Below, in pieces: positions 52,530-61,164 of a stretch of DNA of 64,000 bases. Location: NCBI GenBank assembly GCA_965242855.1, contig OZ251509.1, forward strand, positions 2,542,001 to 2,606,000, written 5' to 3'. The position numbers and the translations under genes were made by a program. The stretch's first letter is position 1. Each line of letters opens with the position of its first letter. The stretch is from WTGU01 sp965242855 (GTDB lineage: Bacteria; Pseudomonadota; Alphaproteobacteria; UBA828). Under the pieces are notes generated by a model, which did not search any database, was not told where the DNA came from, and saw nothing but the letters and a program-made list of their open reading frames with translations.

Positions 52530-52622
52530 CGCGCCGCCGGCCGACGCCCGCCTACGCGGTCGTGGGCGCGGCGGCGAGGCGTGCGCGAGAAACGAGCGTC
52601 GGCGAGCGCCTTGTCCGCCCGT

Positions 52623-54020
52623 TCAGGAACGATCCCCTTCTATGCGATCGATGATGGGGGCGGCAATATTAATTATGTTCGTAAACCTCTCGACGAAGTA
52701 GCACATGATCTCGCCGCCTTCCTCTTGCAACTCCCGGTGCATCTCGGGAATGAGCGAGTCCCAATTCCGGTATCTCTCGTCAACCCAATCCCACCATAGC
52801 CAACGATTGGCGGATTTTCCGCCACTCAAATTCTTCCCCAATTCGTCTTCGATCTGTTGACGCCGGAGTTTGTCACTTTCCTCCATTCGCGATTTTTCCA
52901 ACGGTGATACAACAGCGACGCACCAACCATTTGGTCCTCTTGCATATGTTTCCAGAACGATACAAGTTCGTCTCTGTTCCCCATCATCCGGATTTTGGTA
53001 CTCCTTCCAATGATTGCGATAGGCGCCCACCCGGCACGCGACCCCCTTTTCTCCATATCTTGAATTACAAAGCATATCTTCCGGTATCCTGGTCGATATC
53101 TCTTTCAAAAGCTGTTTCAAAAACCGTTCGCAAATATCCTTTTTGATGCCGGGCCACGATTCGTAGACGGCAAGGGCGATCTCCGTGTTCCGATTGTCGG
53201 CAAGCACGAAATCCTTGACCGTGTGTTCAGTCTTCGGCATGGCACTCCCTCCGAATTGCGTTTGGCAAAAGGTCTCGGCTTCGCGCAGGAACAGGCGCAG
53301 CCGGTCCACATCGCAGTCTCTTCGACAGTCCGCCAGCCAGTCCACGAGGGAGACCGGCAGGCGGAAGCGGTTGAACGCATCGTCCAGGTCGGCAGCTCCG
53401 TAGTATGGCATGATGGCGAAGCGGCGGAGCCTTTCGTATTCGTCGAGATCGGCATCCCCTGTGCTGTACGCCGTCGGACCTTCGCCTGTCGGCGACAGGT
53501 AGATCAACATGTGCTTGTCGTACCGTTTCAGCCAATCGAGGTAGTCCTTCACCTGATTCGGCTGGTCGCCAGCATAAGGCTTGTTTTCAATGACGAGACA
53601 GTGGTGTTTGTCGATTTCCACGGCGATATCGAGACGGAGCTGATTCTCGATCGTCAATTCGACGTCGACTCGGCTGTCGCCGATGTCGATACCGCCGCCG
53701 ACCTCGAACCCCACCTTGTCCAGGAACCCCACCTTGTCCAGAAAACACCGGAGAAACGCGGTGCCCTGCCCGTGCTTCTCTTCAGGGTTCAGCAGGTCCG
53801 CGACGAACCGCGACAGCCCCAGTTCATCCGTACGCAAATAGTCAAATACGTTGAACCGGCGGGCCAGCTGCCGGTCCAATTCCCGCTCCAACACGCGCGC
53901 CGTCTCCAGGCGCGGCGCCAACTCGGCGAAGAACCGGCCCAGCCTTCGGCGGGCGTCGTCCGCGGCTTCTTCCAACCGCGCGTTCAGCGCGCCGAAGAAG
54001 CGCCCGAGATCGTCGCTCAT
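52623..54020 (-). CDS. PD-(D/E)XK nuclease-family protein (PDDEXK_4 type)
   Basis: A protein of 465 residues from ATG 54020. The nuclease core appears at about residues 115-165: RVDVELTIENQLRLDIAVEIDKHHCLVIENKPYAGDQPNQVKDY carries Asp, then ENK, then Gln, the PDDEXK_4 pattern (split here only by short segments). A five-residue duplication, LDKVGF-LDKVGF, precedes it. The C-terminal 230 residues are AT-richer, with many Trp and Tyr, and match no family I recognise. It is a solitary gene between anmK and a hydrolase. It is a likely defence or DNA-processing nuclease acquired by transfer. It could act without a methylase partner or with a distant one. Confidence 0.8.
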   Translation of the reverse strand: MSDDLGRFFGALNARLEEAADDARRRLGRFFAELAPRLETARVLERELDRQLARRFNVFDYLRTDELGLSRFVADLLNPEEKHGQGTAFLRCFLDKVGFLDKVGFEVGGGIDIGDSRVDVELTIENQLRLDIAVEIDKHHCLVIENKPYAGDQPNQVKDYLDWLKRYDKHMLIYLSPTGEGPTAYSTGDADLDEYERLRRFAIMPYYGAADLDDAFNRFRLPVSLVDWLADCRRDCDVDRLRLFLREAETFCQTQFGGSAMPKTEHTVKDFVLADNRNTEIALAVYESWPGIKKDICERFLKQLLKEISTRIPEDMLCNSRYGEKGVACRVGAYRNHWKEYQNPDDGEQRRTCIVLETYARGPNGWCVAVVSPLEKSRMEESDKLRRQQIEDELGKNLSGGKSANRWLWWDWVDERYRNWDSLIPEMHRELQEEGGEIMCYFVERFTNIINIAAPIIDRIEGDRS

Positions 54021-54048
54021 GCGCCGCGCCGACGGCATTGCCCGTCCG

Positions 54049-54714
54049 TCATCCCCCTGCGCCTCCCGTAGGCGCGGCGGCGAGGCGGCGGGTGAGGTAG
54101 CGGTCCACCGCCTCCGACAGGGCGTCGACGTCGGATTCGTAGAAGTGGCTGGCGTTCTCGATGACGCTGTAGTCGACCTCGATCTGCCCTTGGTCCTGCA
54201 ACCGCTTCGCCAGGCCTGCCACCTCCGCCTCGGGAACGAGACGGTCGGCGGCGCCATGGACGATCAGCCCCGAGGAGGGGCACGGCGCCAGGAAGGTGAA
54301 GTCGAAGATGTTGGCGGGCGGCGAGACCGCGACGAAGCCCTCGATCTCCGGCCGCCGCATGAGGACCTGCATGGCGATCCAGGCGCCGAAGGAGAAGCCG
54401 GCGATCCAGCAGCGGTCGGCGGAAGGGTTCTGCACCTGCATCCAGTCGAGCACCGAGGCGGCGTCGCTCAACTCGCCCTCGCCCTGGTCGAAGCCGCCCT
54501 GCGAACGGCCCACGCCCCGGAAGTTGAAGCGTATGACGGAAAACGACTTCCGGAGGAACACCTGATAGAGCGCGTACACGACCTTGTTGTTCATCGTGCC
54601 GCCGTGCTGCGGATGTGGGTGCAGGATCAGGGCGATCGGGGCGTGAGAGTCGTCGGCCCGGTGATAGCGCGCCTGGAGGCGGCCTTCCGGGCCGCTGATC
54701 ATCACTTCCGGCAT
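54049..54714 (-). CDS. Alpha/beta hydrolase (dienelactone hydrolase-like)
   Basis: 221 residues. A short alpha/beta-hydrolase with ALILHPHPQHGGTMNNKVV, FNFRGVGRSQG, the nucleophile elbow GFSFGAW (Ser in GxSxG form), an Asp in GAADRLVP and a catalytic His in ASHFYES. This is the uncharacterised group often annotated alpha/beta hydrolase YtmA-like. The substrate is unknown. Adjacent genes give no clue. Confidence 0.88.
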   Translation of the reverse strand: MPEVMISGPEGRLQARYHRADDSHAPIALILHPHPQHGGTMNNKVVYALYQVFLRKSFSVIRFNFRGVGRSQGGFDQGEGELSDAASVLDWMQVQNPSADRCWIAGFSFGAWIAMQVLMRRPEIEGFVAVSPPANIFDFTFLAPCPSSGLIVHGAADRLVPEAEVAGLAKRLQDQGQIEVDYSVIENASHFYESDVDALSEAVDRYLTRRLAAAPTGGAGG

Positions 54715-54905
54715 CGTCGGGTGGTTCTCTCCCTCTGTCTCATCCCGTTGAAAACGCTTGGCGATCTCCCCCGACTCCGGGGCCGGGCCGGGGCCGGGGC
54801 CTTGACCGCCCGGGCCGGGGAGCCTATATCCGCCGGGATGCCGGCCCGCGGGCGCGGCTCGCGCGCGGCGTTCGCGCGGGCCATTGGTATACGAACGGGT
54901 GCATC

Positions 54906-55643
54906 ATGTTCAAGCGCATTCGGGAAGACGTGGGCTGCGTGTTCGGCCGGGATCCGGCCGTCCGCTCCCGGATCGAGGTCTTCTTCTGCTATCCGGGCTT
55001 TCACGCACTCCTCTTCTACCACGTGGCGCACTGGCTCTGGGAATGCCGCTTCCGGCTTCTCGGCCGCTTCGTCTCCCATGTCGGGCGGGTGATCACCGGG
55101 ATCGAGATCCATCCCGGCGTCCGCATCGGCCGCCGATTCTTCATCGACCACGGCATGGGCGTGGTGATCGGCGAGACCTCCGTCGTCGGCGACGACGTGA
55201 CGCTCTATCACGGCGTGACCCTGGGCGGCGTCACCTGGTCGCCGGGCAAGCGCCACCCGACCATCAAGGACGGCGTGGTGATCGGCGCCGGCGCCCAGGT
55301 TCTGGGCCCGATCACGGTGGGCCGCAACGCGCGCATCGGCGCCAACGCCGTGGTCCTGAAGGACGTGCCTCCCGGCGCGACCATGGTCGGGATTCCGGCG
55401 CGCCCCGCGGCCGCGGAGAAGACGCGCGGGCGGCGCTTCGACGCCTACGGCACGCCGTCGCCGGACATCGCGGACCCGACCGCACGCGCCGTCGAGCTCC
55501 TGGCGGAGGAGGTCGGCGCGCTGCGGCGGCGCCTGGCGGAGCTGGAGAAAGACCCGGCCCTCGCCGACGACGGGGAGCCGGGCGGCGGCGAGGCGGCGGC
55601 CGCACCGCCGGCCGGCGGCTTCGCGCGACGGGCCGCCGGATGA
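54906..55643 (+). CDS. cysE: Serine O-acetyltransferase
   Basis: 245 residues. It makes O-acetylserine for cysteine synthesis. The left-handed beta-helix with hexapeptide repeats spans about residues 60-170: GIEIHPGVRIGRRFFIDHG, VVIGETSVVGDDVTLYHGVTLGG and the His-containing KRHPTIKDGVVIG. The short N-terminus makes it EpsC/CysE type II. The last 60 residues (Ala/Glu/Gly-rich) extend beyond the family. The stop overlaps the next gene's start (ATGA). Confidence 0.95.
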   Translation: MFKRIREDVGCVFGRDPAVRSRIEVFFCYPGFHALLFYHVAHWLWECRFRLLGRFVSHVGRVITGIEIHPGVRIGRRFFIDHGMGVVIGETSVVGDDVTLYHGVTLGGVTWSPGKRHPTIKDGVVIGAGAQVLGPITVGRNARIGANAVVLKDVPPGATMVGIPARPAAAEKTRGRRFDAYGTPSPDIADPTARAVELLAEEVGALRRRLAELEKDPALADDGEPGGGEAAAAPPAGGFARRAAG

Positions 55644-56794
55644 GCGACGACACGCCGATCTACCTCGACTACAACGCCACGGCGCCGGTCAAGCCGGCCG
55701 TGGCGGAGGCGATGGCCGAGGCGCTGCTGGCGCCGGGCAATCCGTCGTCGGTCCACGGCTTCGGGCGGGCCGCGCGCAAGCGCGTCGAGGATGCCCGCGA
55801 GCGCATCGCCGCGCTGGTCGATTGCGCCCCGGCGGAGCTGATCTTCACGGCCGGCGGCACGGAAGCCAACAACACCGCGCTCAAGGGCGCCGGCAGGCGG
55901 GCGATCGTCGCCAGCGCGATCGAGCACCCGGCCGTCCTGCGCGCCGCCGAGGCCCGCGTCGGGACCCTCGTCCTCCTGCCCGTCGACGCGGAGGGCCGGG
56001 TCGACATGGCGGCGCTCGACGGCGCCCTCGCCGCGCACGGGCCGGACGCGCTGGTCTCCGTCATGCTGGCCAACAACGAGACCGGCGTGATCCAGCCGGT
56101 GGCCGAGATCGCCGCGCGGGCGCGGGCCGCGGGCGCGCTGGTCCACTGCGATGCGGTGCAGGCGCCGGGACGCATCCCGCTCTCCTTCGCCGCGCTCGGC
56201 GTCGACATGATGAGCCTGTCGGCCCACAAATTCGCCGGCCCCAAGGGGATCGGCGCGCTGGTCGTGCGCGCCGGCCTCGACGTGGCGCCTCTGGTCCACG
56301 GCGGCGGGCAGGAGCGCGGTCGGCGCGGCGGCACGGAGAACGGCGCCGGCATCGTCGGCTTCGGCGCCGCCGCGGCGCTCGCCCGCGAGGACCTCGCGCG
56401 GGCCGGAGAGATCGCCGCCCTGCGCGACCGGCTGGAAGCCCGCCTCCGCGAAACGGAACCGGCGGTGCGCGTCTTCAGCGCGGGCGCCGCGCGCCTGCCC
56501 AACACGAGCTGCGTCACCATGCCGGGGGTGCAGAGCGAGACCCAGGTCATGGGCCTCGATCTCGCCGGCGCCGCGGTCAGCGCGGGCTCCGCCTGCTCGT
56601 CGGGCAAGGTGGAGCCGAGCCACGTGCTGCGCGCGCTCGGCGCCCCGGACGAGGTCGGCGGCTGCGCGATTCGCGTCAGCCTCGGCTGGGCGACCACGGA
56701 GCGGGAGATCGACCGTTTCGCGCGCGCCTGGCGGGCGCTCTACGCCGGCCTGAGCAGCCGCTGGAAGGCCGGCGTCTCGGCCGCCGCCGGGTGA
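55640..56794 (+). CDS. iscS: Cysteine desulfurase (IscS/NifS-like)
   Basis: 384 residues. A PLP enzyme that takes sulfur from cysteine for Fe-S clusters and tRNA thiolation. YLDYNATAP start, AHKFAGPKG with PLP Lys197, HGGGQERGRRGGTEN, and the catalytic Cys319 in SAGSACSSGKVEPS. It overlaps cysE (ATGA) and is followed by a [2Fe-2S] ferredoxin and, further on, mnmA. This forms a local sulfur-relay cluster. It could be named nifS in other schemes. Confidence 0.93.
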   Translation: MSDDTPIYLDYNATAPVKPAVAEAMAEALLAPGNPSSVHGFGRAARKRVEDARERIAALVDCAPAELIFTAGGTEANNTALKGAGRRAIVASAIEHPAVLRAAEARVGTLVLLPVDAEGRVDMAALDGALAAHGPDALVSVMLANNETGVIQPVAEIAARARAAGALVHCDAVQAPGRIPLSFAALGVDMMSLSAHKFAGPKGIGALVVRAGLDVAPLVHGGGQERGRRGGTENGAGIVGFGAAAALAREDLARAGEIAALRDRLEARLRETEPAVRVFSAGAARLPNTSCVTMPGVQSETQVMGLDLAGAAVSAGSACSSGKVEPSHVLRALGAPDEVGGCAIRVSLGWATTEREIDRFARAWRALYAGLSSRWKAGVSAAAG

Positions 56795-56805
56795 CGGGCG
56801 GCGCC

Positions 56806-57135
56806 GTGCCGCGGATGACCTTCATCGCGCCGGACGGGACGCGCCGCGAGGTGGACGCGCCGGTCGGCGATTCCGTGCTGGAGATCGCCTGGCGCAACGA
56901 CGTCGACATCGAGGGCGCATGCGAGGGCGCCATGGCCTGCTCGACCTGCCACGTCATCGTCGACAAGGCCTGGTTCGGCAGGCTCGCCGCCATCGACGAG
57001 GACGAACGCGACATGCTGGACCTCGCCCTGGGCCTCACCCGCACCTCCCGGCTCGGCTGCCAGATCGTCATCGACGAGTCGCTGGACGGCCTCATGGTAA
57101 CCTTGCCGGACGAGACCGGCAACATGATGGCGTGA
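56806..57135 (+). CDS. fdx: Isc-type [2Fe-2S] ferredoxin
   Basis: About 109 residues. Adrenodoxin-type ferredoxin with MTFIAPDGTRREVDAPVG and the cluster ligands in GACEGAMACSTCHVIV plus a later LGCQIV. GTG 56806 gives the common MPRMTF start; GTG 56791 and ATG 56815 are alternatives. It supplies electrons for Fe-S assembly and neighbours the desulfurase gene. Confidence 0.92.
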   Translation: MPRMTFIAPDGTRREVDAPVGDSVLEIAWRNDVDIEGACEGAMACSTCHVIVDKAWFGRLAAIDEDERDMLDLALGLTRTSRLGCQIVIDESLDGLMVTLPDETGNMMA

Positions 57136-57166
57136 GCCGTCCGGCTCCGGACGGCGAGCGGGGGAC

Positions 57167-57871
57167 ATGAGCGGCAGCTTCTTCGCGGCGTTGCGCGACG
57201 CCGCCCGGGCGGACTGGCGGCGCTACGTCGAGCATCCTTTCGTGCGCGGCCTGGCCGACGGCACCTTGCCGGAGGCCGCGTTCCGCCACTATCTGGCGCA
57301 GGACTACCTGTTCCTGATCGATTTCGCCCGCGCCTACGGGCTAGCCGCCTACAAGGCGGGCGGGCTGGACGAGATCCGCGACGCCGCCGAGGGGCTCAAG
57401 GCCATCGTCGAGGTGGAGATGGCGCTGCACGTCGCCTTCTGCGCGGAATGGGGCGCGGACGCCGCCGCCCTGGAGGCGACCGAGCGGGACTCCGCCACCC
57501 TCGCCTACACCTGCTACGTGCTCGAGCGCGGCACGGCCGGCGACCTGCTCGACCTGCGGGTCGCGCTCGCGCCCTGCATCCTGGGCTACGGCGAGATCGG
57601 CGCCCGCCTCGCCGCCGACCCGGCGACCGTGACGGCGGGCAACCCCTACGCCCGCTGGATCGAGACCTATGCCGGCGCGGCATACCAGGCCGCCGCCGAG
57701 CGGGAAGCCGGGGCGCTCGACGCCCTGGCGGCGCGGCGCGGCGGGGAGGCGCGGTTCGACGGGTTGGCCGCGATCTTCCGCACCGCGACCCGGCTCGAGG
57801 CCGGGTTCTGGCGGATGGGCCTCGACGCCGCCCGGAGCGGCGCGGCGGCGGGCGCGCGAGGAGCCCCGTGA
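57167..57871 (+). CDS. tenA: TenA-family protein (thiaminase II-like)
   Basis: 234 residues. HPFVRGLADGTLPEAAFRHYLAQDYLFLIDFARAYGLA and ALAPCILGYGEIG match the TenA family of helical thiamin-salvage enzymes that hydrolyse amino-pyrimidine precursors. The Cys in the second motif lies where the TenA nucleophile is usually found. Its stop overlaps the mnmA start (GTGA). Confidence 0.88.
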   Translation: MSGSFFAALRDAARADWRRYVEHPFVRGLADGTLPEAAFRHYLAQDYLFLIDFARAYGLAAYKAGGLDEIRDAAEGLKAIVEVEMALHVAFCAEWGADAAALEATERDSATLAYTCYVLERGTAGDLLDLRVALAPCILGYGEIGARLAADPATVTAGNPYARWIETYAGAAYQAAAEREAGALDALAARRGGEARFDGLAAIFRTATRLEAGFWRMGLDAARSGAAAGARGAP

Positions 57872-59034
57872 GCGCCCGCTCTCCCGCTTCCGGTGCGACG
57901 CGCGTGGTGGCGGCCATGTCGGGCGGCGTCGATTCCTCGGTAGCCGCGGCGCTCCTGGTGGAGGCCGGCCACGAGGTGATCGGCGTCACGCTGCGGCTCG
58001 CGGGCGCGGGCGCGCCGCAGGCGCGGACCGGCGCCTGCTGCGCCGGCGAGGACATATACGACGCCCGCCGGGTCGCCGACCGGCTCGGCATCGCGCATTA
58101 CGTCCTGGATTACGAGGCGCGCTTCAAGCAGGCGGTGATCGACGATTTCGCGACGTCCTACCTCCGGGGCGAGACGCCCATCCCCTGCGTCCGCTGCAAC
58201 GAGCGCATCAAGTTCCGCGACCTGCTGGCGCTCGCCCGCGACCTCGGGGCGGAGGCGCTGGCGACCGGGCATTACGTCCGCCGGGTGGAGGAAGCGGACG
58301 GGCCGGCGCTCCACCGGGCGGCCGACGGCGCGCGCGACCAGAGCTATTTCCTGTTCGCCACGACGCCGGCGCAGCTCGCCTTCCTGCGCTTCCCCCTCGG
58401 CGGCCTGGCCAAGGAGCGGGTGCGCGCGGAGGCGGCGCGGCGTGGCCTTCCCGTCGCCGCCAAGCCGGACAGCCAGGACATCTGCTTCGTGCCGCAGGGC
58501 GGCTACGCCGCCGTCGTCGAACGGCTACGCCCCGACGCCGCCGAGCCGGGAGACATCGTGGACGCGCGCGGCCGCGTGCTCGGACGCCACGGCGGCATCG
58601 CCCGTTTCACCGTGGGCCAGCGGCGGGGCCTGGGCCTCTCCGGCCCGGAGCCGCTCTACGTGCTCGCGATCGACGCCGCGCGGCGCCGGGTCGTGGTCGG
58701 CCCGCGGGCGGCGTTGCTCCGCGACCGCATCGTCACCGGCCCGCTCAACTGGCTGGGCGCCGCGCCGCCCGCGCCCGGCGAGGCGCGCCCGGTGACGGCC
58801 CGGCTGCGCTCCAGCCACCCGGGCGCGCCGGCGCGGCTGGTGCCGGACGCGGGCGGCGGGGCCACGGTCACGCTCGACGCGCCCGAGCCGGCGACGGCGC
58901 CGGGCCAGGCCTGCGCGCTCTACGACGGCGACCGTCTGCTGGGCGGCGGCTGGATCCGCTCCACCGGCCGCAGCCCCGCGCTTGACGGCGCCGAAGCCGC
59001 CGCGTATAGCGATGCGCCTCCGGGGGCGGGGTAG
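57868..59034 (+). CDS. mnmA: tRNA-specific 2-thiouridylase
   Basis: 388 residues. MnmA puts sulfur on uridine-34 of tRNA-Lys, -Glu and -Gln, with sulfur from IscS by relay. The PP-loop is AAMSGGVDSSVAA, the first catalytic Cys is in PIPCVRCNERIKF and the second in SQDICFVPQGGY. TVGQRRGLGLSGPEPLYVL and the C-terminal beta-barrel are present. GTG 57868 is coupled to tenA. The stop codon TAG (59032-59034) is inside the following tRNA gene. Confidence 0.95.
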   Translation: MSARSPASGATRVVAAMSGGVDSSVAAALLVEAGHEVIGVTLRLAGAGAPQARTGACCAGEDIYDARRVADRLGIAHYVLDYEARFKQAVIDDFATSYLRGETPIPCVRCNERIKFRDLLALARDLGAEALATGHYVRRVEEADGPALHRAADGARDQSYFLFATTPAQLAFLRFPLGGLAKERVRAEAARRGLPVAAKPDSQDICFVPQGGYAAVVERLRPDAAEPGDIVDARGRVLGRHGGIARFTVGQRRGLGLSGPEPLYVLAIDAARRRVVVGPRAALLRDRIVTGPLNWLGAAPPAPGEARPVTARLRSSHPGAPARLVPDAGGGATVTLDAPEPATAPGQACALYDGDRLLGGGWIRSTGRSPALDGAEAAAYSDAPPGAG

Positions 59035-59097
59035 CTCAGTCGGTAGAGCAGTGGAATCATAATCCATGGGTCGGGGGTTCGAGTCCCTCCCCCGCTA
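59025..59097 (+). tRNA. tRNA-Met (anticodon CAT)
   Basis: A 73-base cloverleaf: acceptor arms 59025-59031 and 59090-59096 with a G.U first pair and a C-rich pair set, D-arm GCTC/GAGC, anticodon loop ATCATAA with CAT at 59058-59060, T-loop TTCGAGT at 59078-59084. No CCA is encoded. The elongator type is favoured, since the pairing 1-72 is not the initiator mismatch pattern, but lysidine-modified Ile-CAT is not fully excluded. The first ten bases overlap mnmA. Confidence 0.93.
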
Positions 59098-59159
59098 CCG
59101 TTCGACGAACCTCCGGCGCGCCGGCCTCTGAATGCGCGCGAGCGCCGGAAGGCGGCGTC

Positions 59160-60209
59160 TCAGAATTGCACGGAAATCTGCGCCGAGCCGAACTTGTCGG
59201 CCTTTCTCTGCCCGTCGAATTCCTTTCCGCGCCAGACGAAGGCGAACGACAGCATCGCCGGCCGGGGAAGCTGGCCGAAAACCAGGGAAAGACCGGCGCT
59301 GCCGTCCAGGACGAAGACCTCGCGATCGACCGATAAACTCTCCTCGAACGTATTGCCGTCCAGAAACAGGTTGCGCAGAACGGCCCGCGCCGACGCGCCG
59401 GCGAACACGGACCAGTCGATCCGCTTCGCCCGGCTGTCGAAGCGCGCCGAGAGCCCCGACAATCCCGGCGCGAGCCGTTGTGGAACGTCCCGTTCGAAAA
59501 GCGCGGAGCCGAGCCGGAGCAGCGCGCCAGCGCCGGCCTCCGTGACGACGTTTCCCACGCTCAGGCCGACGCGCGAGACCAGATCCGATTCGAGGGCGCC
59601 GTCGTTCGCCAGCGGCGTGAACCAGCTCCGCCTCCACCGCAGCAGCAGCGCCGGCTCGTCGTTCAGCTGGTTGCGCCACCCTCGCGGCTTCGCGTCCCCC
59701 GTCAGGTCGTGCAGCAGTTTCTGGGTGGTTTCTCCCAGGGCCGCGGGGCCGACCACGCCGAGACTGAGGGCGAGCCGCTCTTCCGTTCCGGGCGCGTGCG
59801 CGGTCGTCGATACCGCGCCGTAGAGCCAGCCGGCGAACGGCCTGTCGTCCGGCACCGGCGCGGACCGGGTGAAGGCCTCGGGGGTGTAAAGGTTCTGGCC
59901 GACGGCGATGTCGTATTCGCGGCGCGCGGCGCCGGCGTCGAGCGGCGCCAGGCGGCCCAGCCAGCGCAACCATTCCGGCTGCCGGCCCCTGGGGAAGCCG
60001 TAGGACAACGCCATGCCGTTGGTGTAATGCCTGTCCTGCCGCGGCGGGGCGTAGTTGTCGTTCTCCAGGATCAGGGTGAGGAACCGCGGGTTGTCCGCCT
60101 TCGGGGCGGGCGGCGCGGGCGTTTCGGCGTGCGCGTGCGCGGCGACCAGCAGCCCCGCGACCAACGGCGCGCATCGGACGACGCGCAGCGCTTCCTGCCA
60201 GCCGCGCAT
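59160..60209 (-). CDS. lpxR: Lipid A deacylase LpxR-family outer-membrane protein
   Basis: 349 residues with a signal peptide (VAGLLVAAHAHAE). It begins LTLILENDNYAPPRQDRHYTNGMALSYGFP, the LpxR/DUF2219 pattern, with the Asn-Asp pair and later Ser/His positions typical of the 3'-acyloxyacyl deacylase. The mature chain is beta-rich and ends in Phe (SAQISVQF). ATG 60209 is chosen; ATG 60227 would overlap cysQ by eight bases. It would trim lipid A acyl chains in the outer membrane. Confidence 0.85.
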   Translation of the reverse strand: MRGWQEALRVVRCAPLVAGLLVAAHAHAETPAPPAPKADNPRFLTLILENDNYAPPRQDRHYTNGMALSYGFPRGRQPEWLRWLGRLAPLDAGAARREYDIAVGQNLYTPEAFTRSAPVPDDRPFAGWLYGAVSTTAHAPGTEERLALSLGVVGPAALGETTQKLLHDLTGDAKPRGWRNQLNDEPALLLRWRRSWFTPLANDGALESDLVSRVGLSVGNVVTEAGAGALLRLGSALFERDVPQRLAPGLSGLSARFDSRAKRIDWSVFAGASARAVLRNLFLDGNTFEESLSVDREVFVLDGSAGLSLVFGQLPRPAMLSFAFVWRGKEFDGQRKADKFGSAQISVQF

Positions 60210-60219
60210 CGCCGAGCCT

Positions 60220-61014
60220 TTACGCATCGAGCCGGTGCGCGCCCCTGAGGAAAGGCGCGCCGCTGGCGACGAAGGGCGGATTGACGAAACCGGGCTTGCC
60301 GTAGCGCAACGCGCCGCCGTCCGCGGTGCGAACGTCGCCGCCCGCCGCGGCGAGGACGGCGTGCCCGGCCGCGGTGTCCCATTCCATGGTGCGGCCGAAA
60401 CGGGGATAGAGGTCGGCCGCGCCCCGCGCGAGAAGGCCGAATTTGAGGGCGCTCCCGGCGCGCGCGATTCGCGACGGCCGCCGCCCGGCGATGAACGCAT
60501 CGGTTTCCGCGTCGCGATGCGCGCTGCTGGCGACCACCACCGGCCCTTCCTCCGGCGCCGCCCGCGCGCGGACGGGCCGCGGCGCCGCGGCGCCGACGAT
60601 CCGCACCGCTCCTCCTGTGCCGTCGGCGACGTAGGTCTCGTCGAGCGCCGGGGCATGGAGCACGCCCAGCACCGGCCGGCCTCCTTCGATCAAGGCGACG
60701 TTGACGGTGAATTCACCGGTGCGTCCGATGAATTCCTTCGTCCCGTCGAGGGGGTCGACGAGCCAGAAGCGCCCGCCGGCGGGCGCCCGGTCGGCGCCGG
60801 CGCTTTCCTCCGAGACCACCGGGACGTCCGGGGCGGCTTCGCGCAGCCCGTCGACGATCAGGCGGTCGGCCGCTTCGTCCGCCTCCGTCACCGGCGACGA
60901 ATCCGCCTTCGTGCGGACCGCCGCGCCGCTCCGGTAGAGCGCCATGATCGCCCGCCCGGCCTCGAGCGCCAGGCGGTGGGCGACGGCGGCGAGCGGGCGG
61001 CGGGCGCCGCTCAT
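60220..61014 (-). CDS. cysQ: 3'(2'),5'-bisphosphate nucleotidase CysQ
   Basis: 264 residues of the inositol-monophosphatase fold. KADSSPVTEADEAADRLI, PVVSEES, and the metal motif DPLDGTKEFI followed by WDTAAGHAVLAAAGG are complete. It recycles PAP from sulfate assimilation, consistent with the nearby sulfur genes. ATG 61014 (MSGARRPLAAVAHR) gives the family length. It is followed by lpxR after 10 bases. Confidence 0.93.
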   Translation of the reverse strand: MSGARRPLAAVAHRLALEAGRAIMALYRSGAAVRTKADSSPVTEADEAADRLIVDGLREAAPDVPVVSEESAGADRAPAGGRFWLVDPLDGTKEFIGRTGEFTVNVALIEGGRPVLGVLHAPALDETYVADGTGGAVRIVGAAAPRPVRARAAPEEGPVVVASSAHRDAETDAFIAGRRPSRIARAGSALKFGLLARGAADLYPRFGRTMEWDTAAGHAVLAAAGGDVRTADGGALRYGKPGFVNPPFVASGAPFLRGAHRLDA

Positions 61015-61122
61015 GCGCGGGCGGCCCGGGGCCGGGCGGGGCGATCGAACGCGAGCACGTCCTCGCGACGAGGGCGCATCCGCCCTTTCCATCGGCCGCC
61101 GCTCTCCATCATTATTCCGCCC

Positions 61123-61142
61123 GGCTCCGCGCGCGCGGAGCC
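61123..61142. promoter_or_regulatory. 20-bp perfect palindrome upstream of the CxxC peptide
   Basis: GGCTCCGC-GCGC-GCGGAGCC is fully self-complementary and ends eight bases before the GAGGAGGAGAG ribosome site of the next gene. It could be an operator or an mRNA hairpin that hides the start region. No clear -35/-10 pair is visible nearby. Confidence 0.5.
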
Positions 61143-61164
61143 CGAGTGAACGAGGAGGAGAGCC

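Noticed and set aside
53223..54071. A 282-residue open frame on the plus strand over the PD-(D/E)XK gene
   Set aside because: It has no family features, and the minus-strand frame carries the nuclease motifs and a good start.
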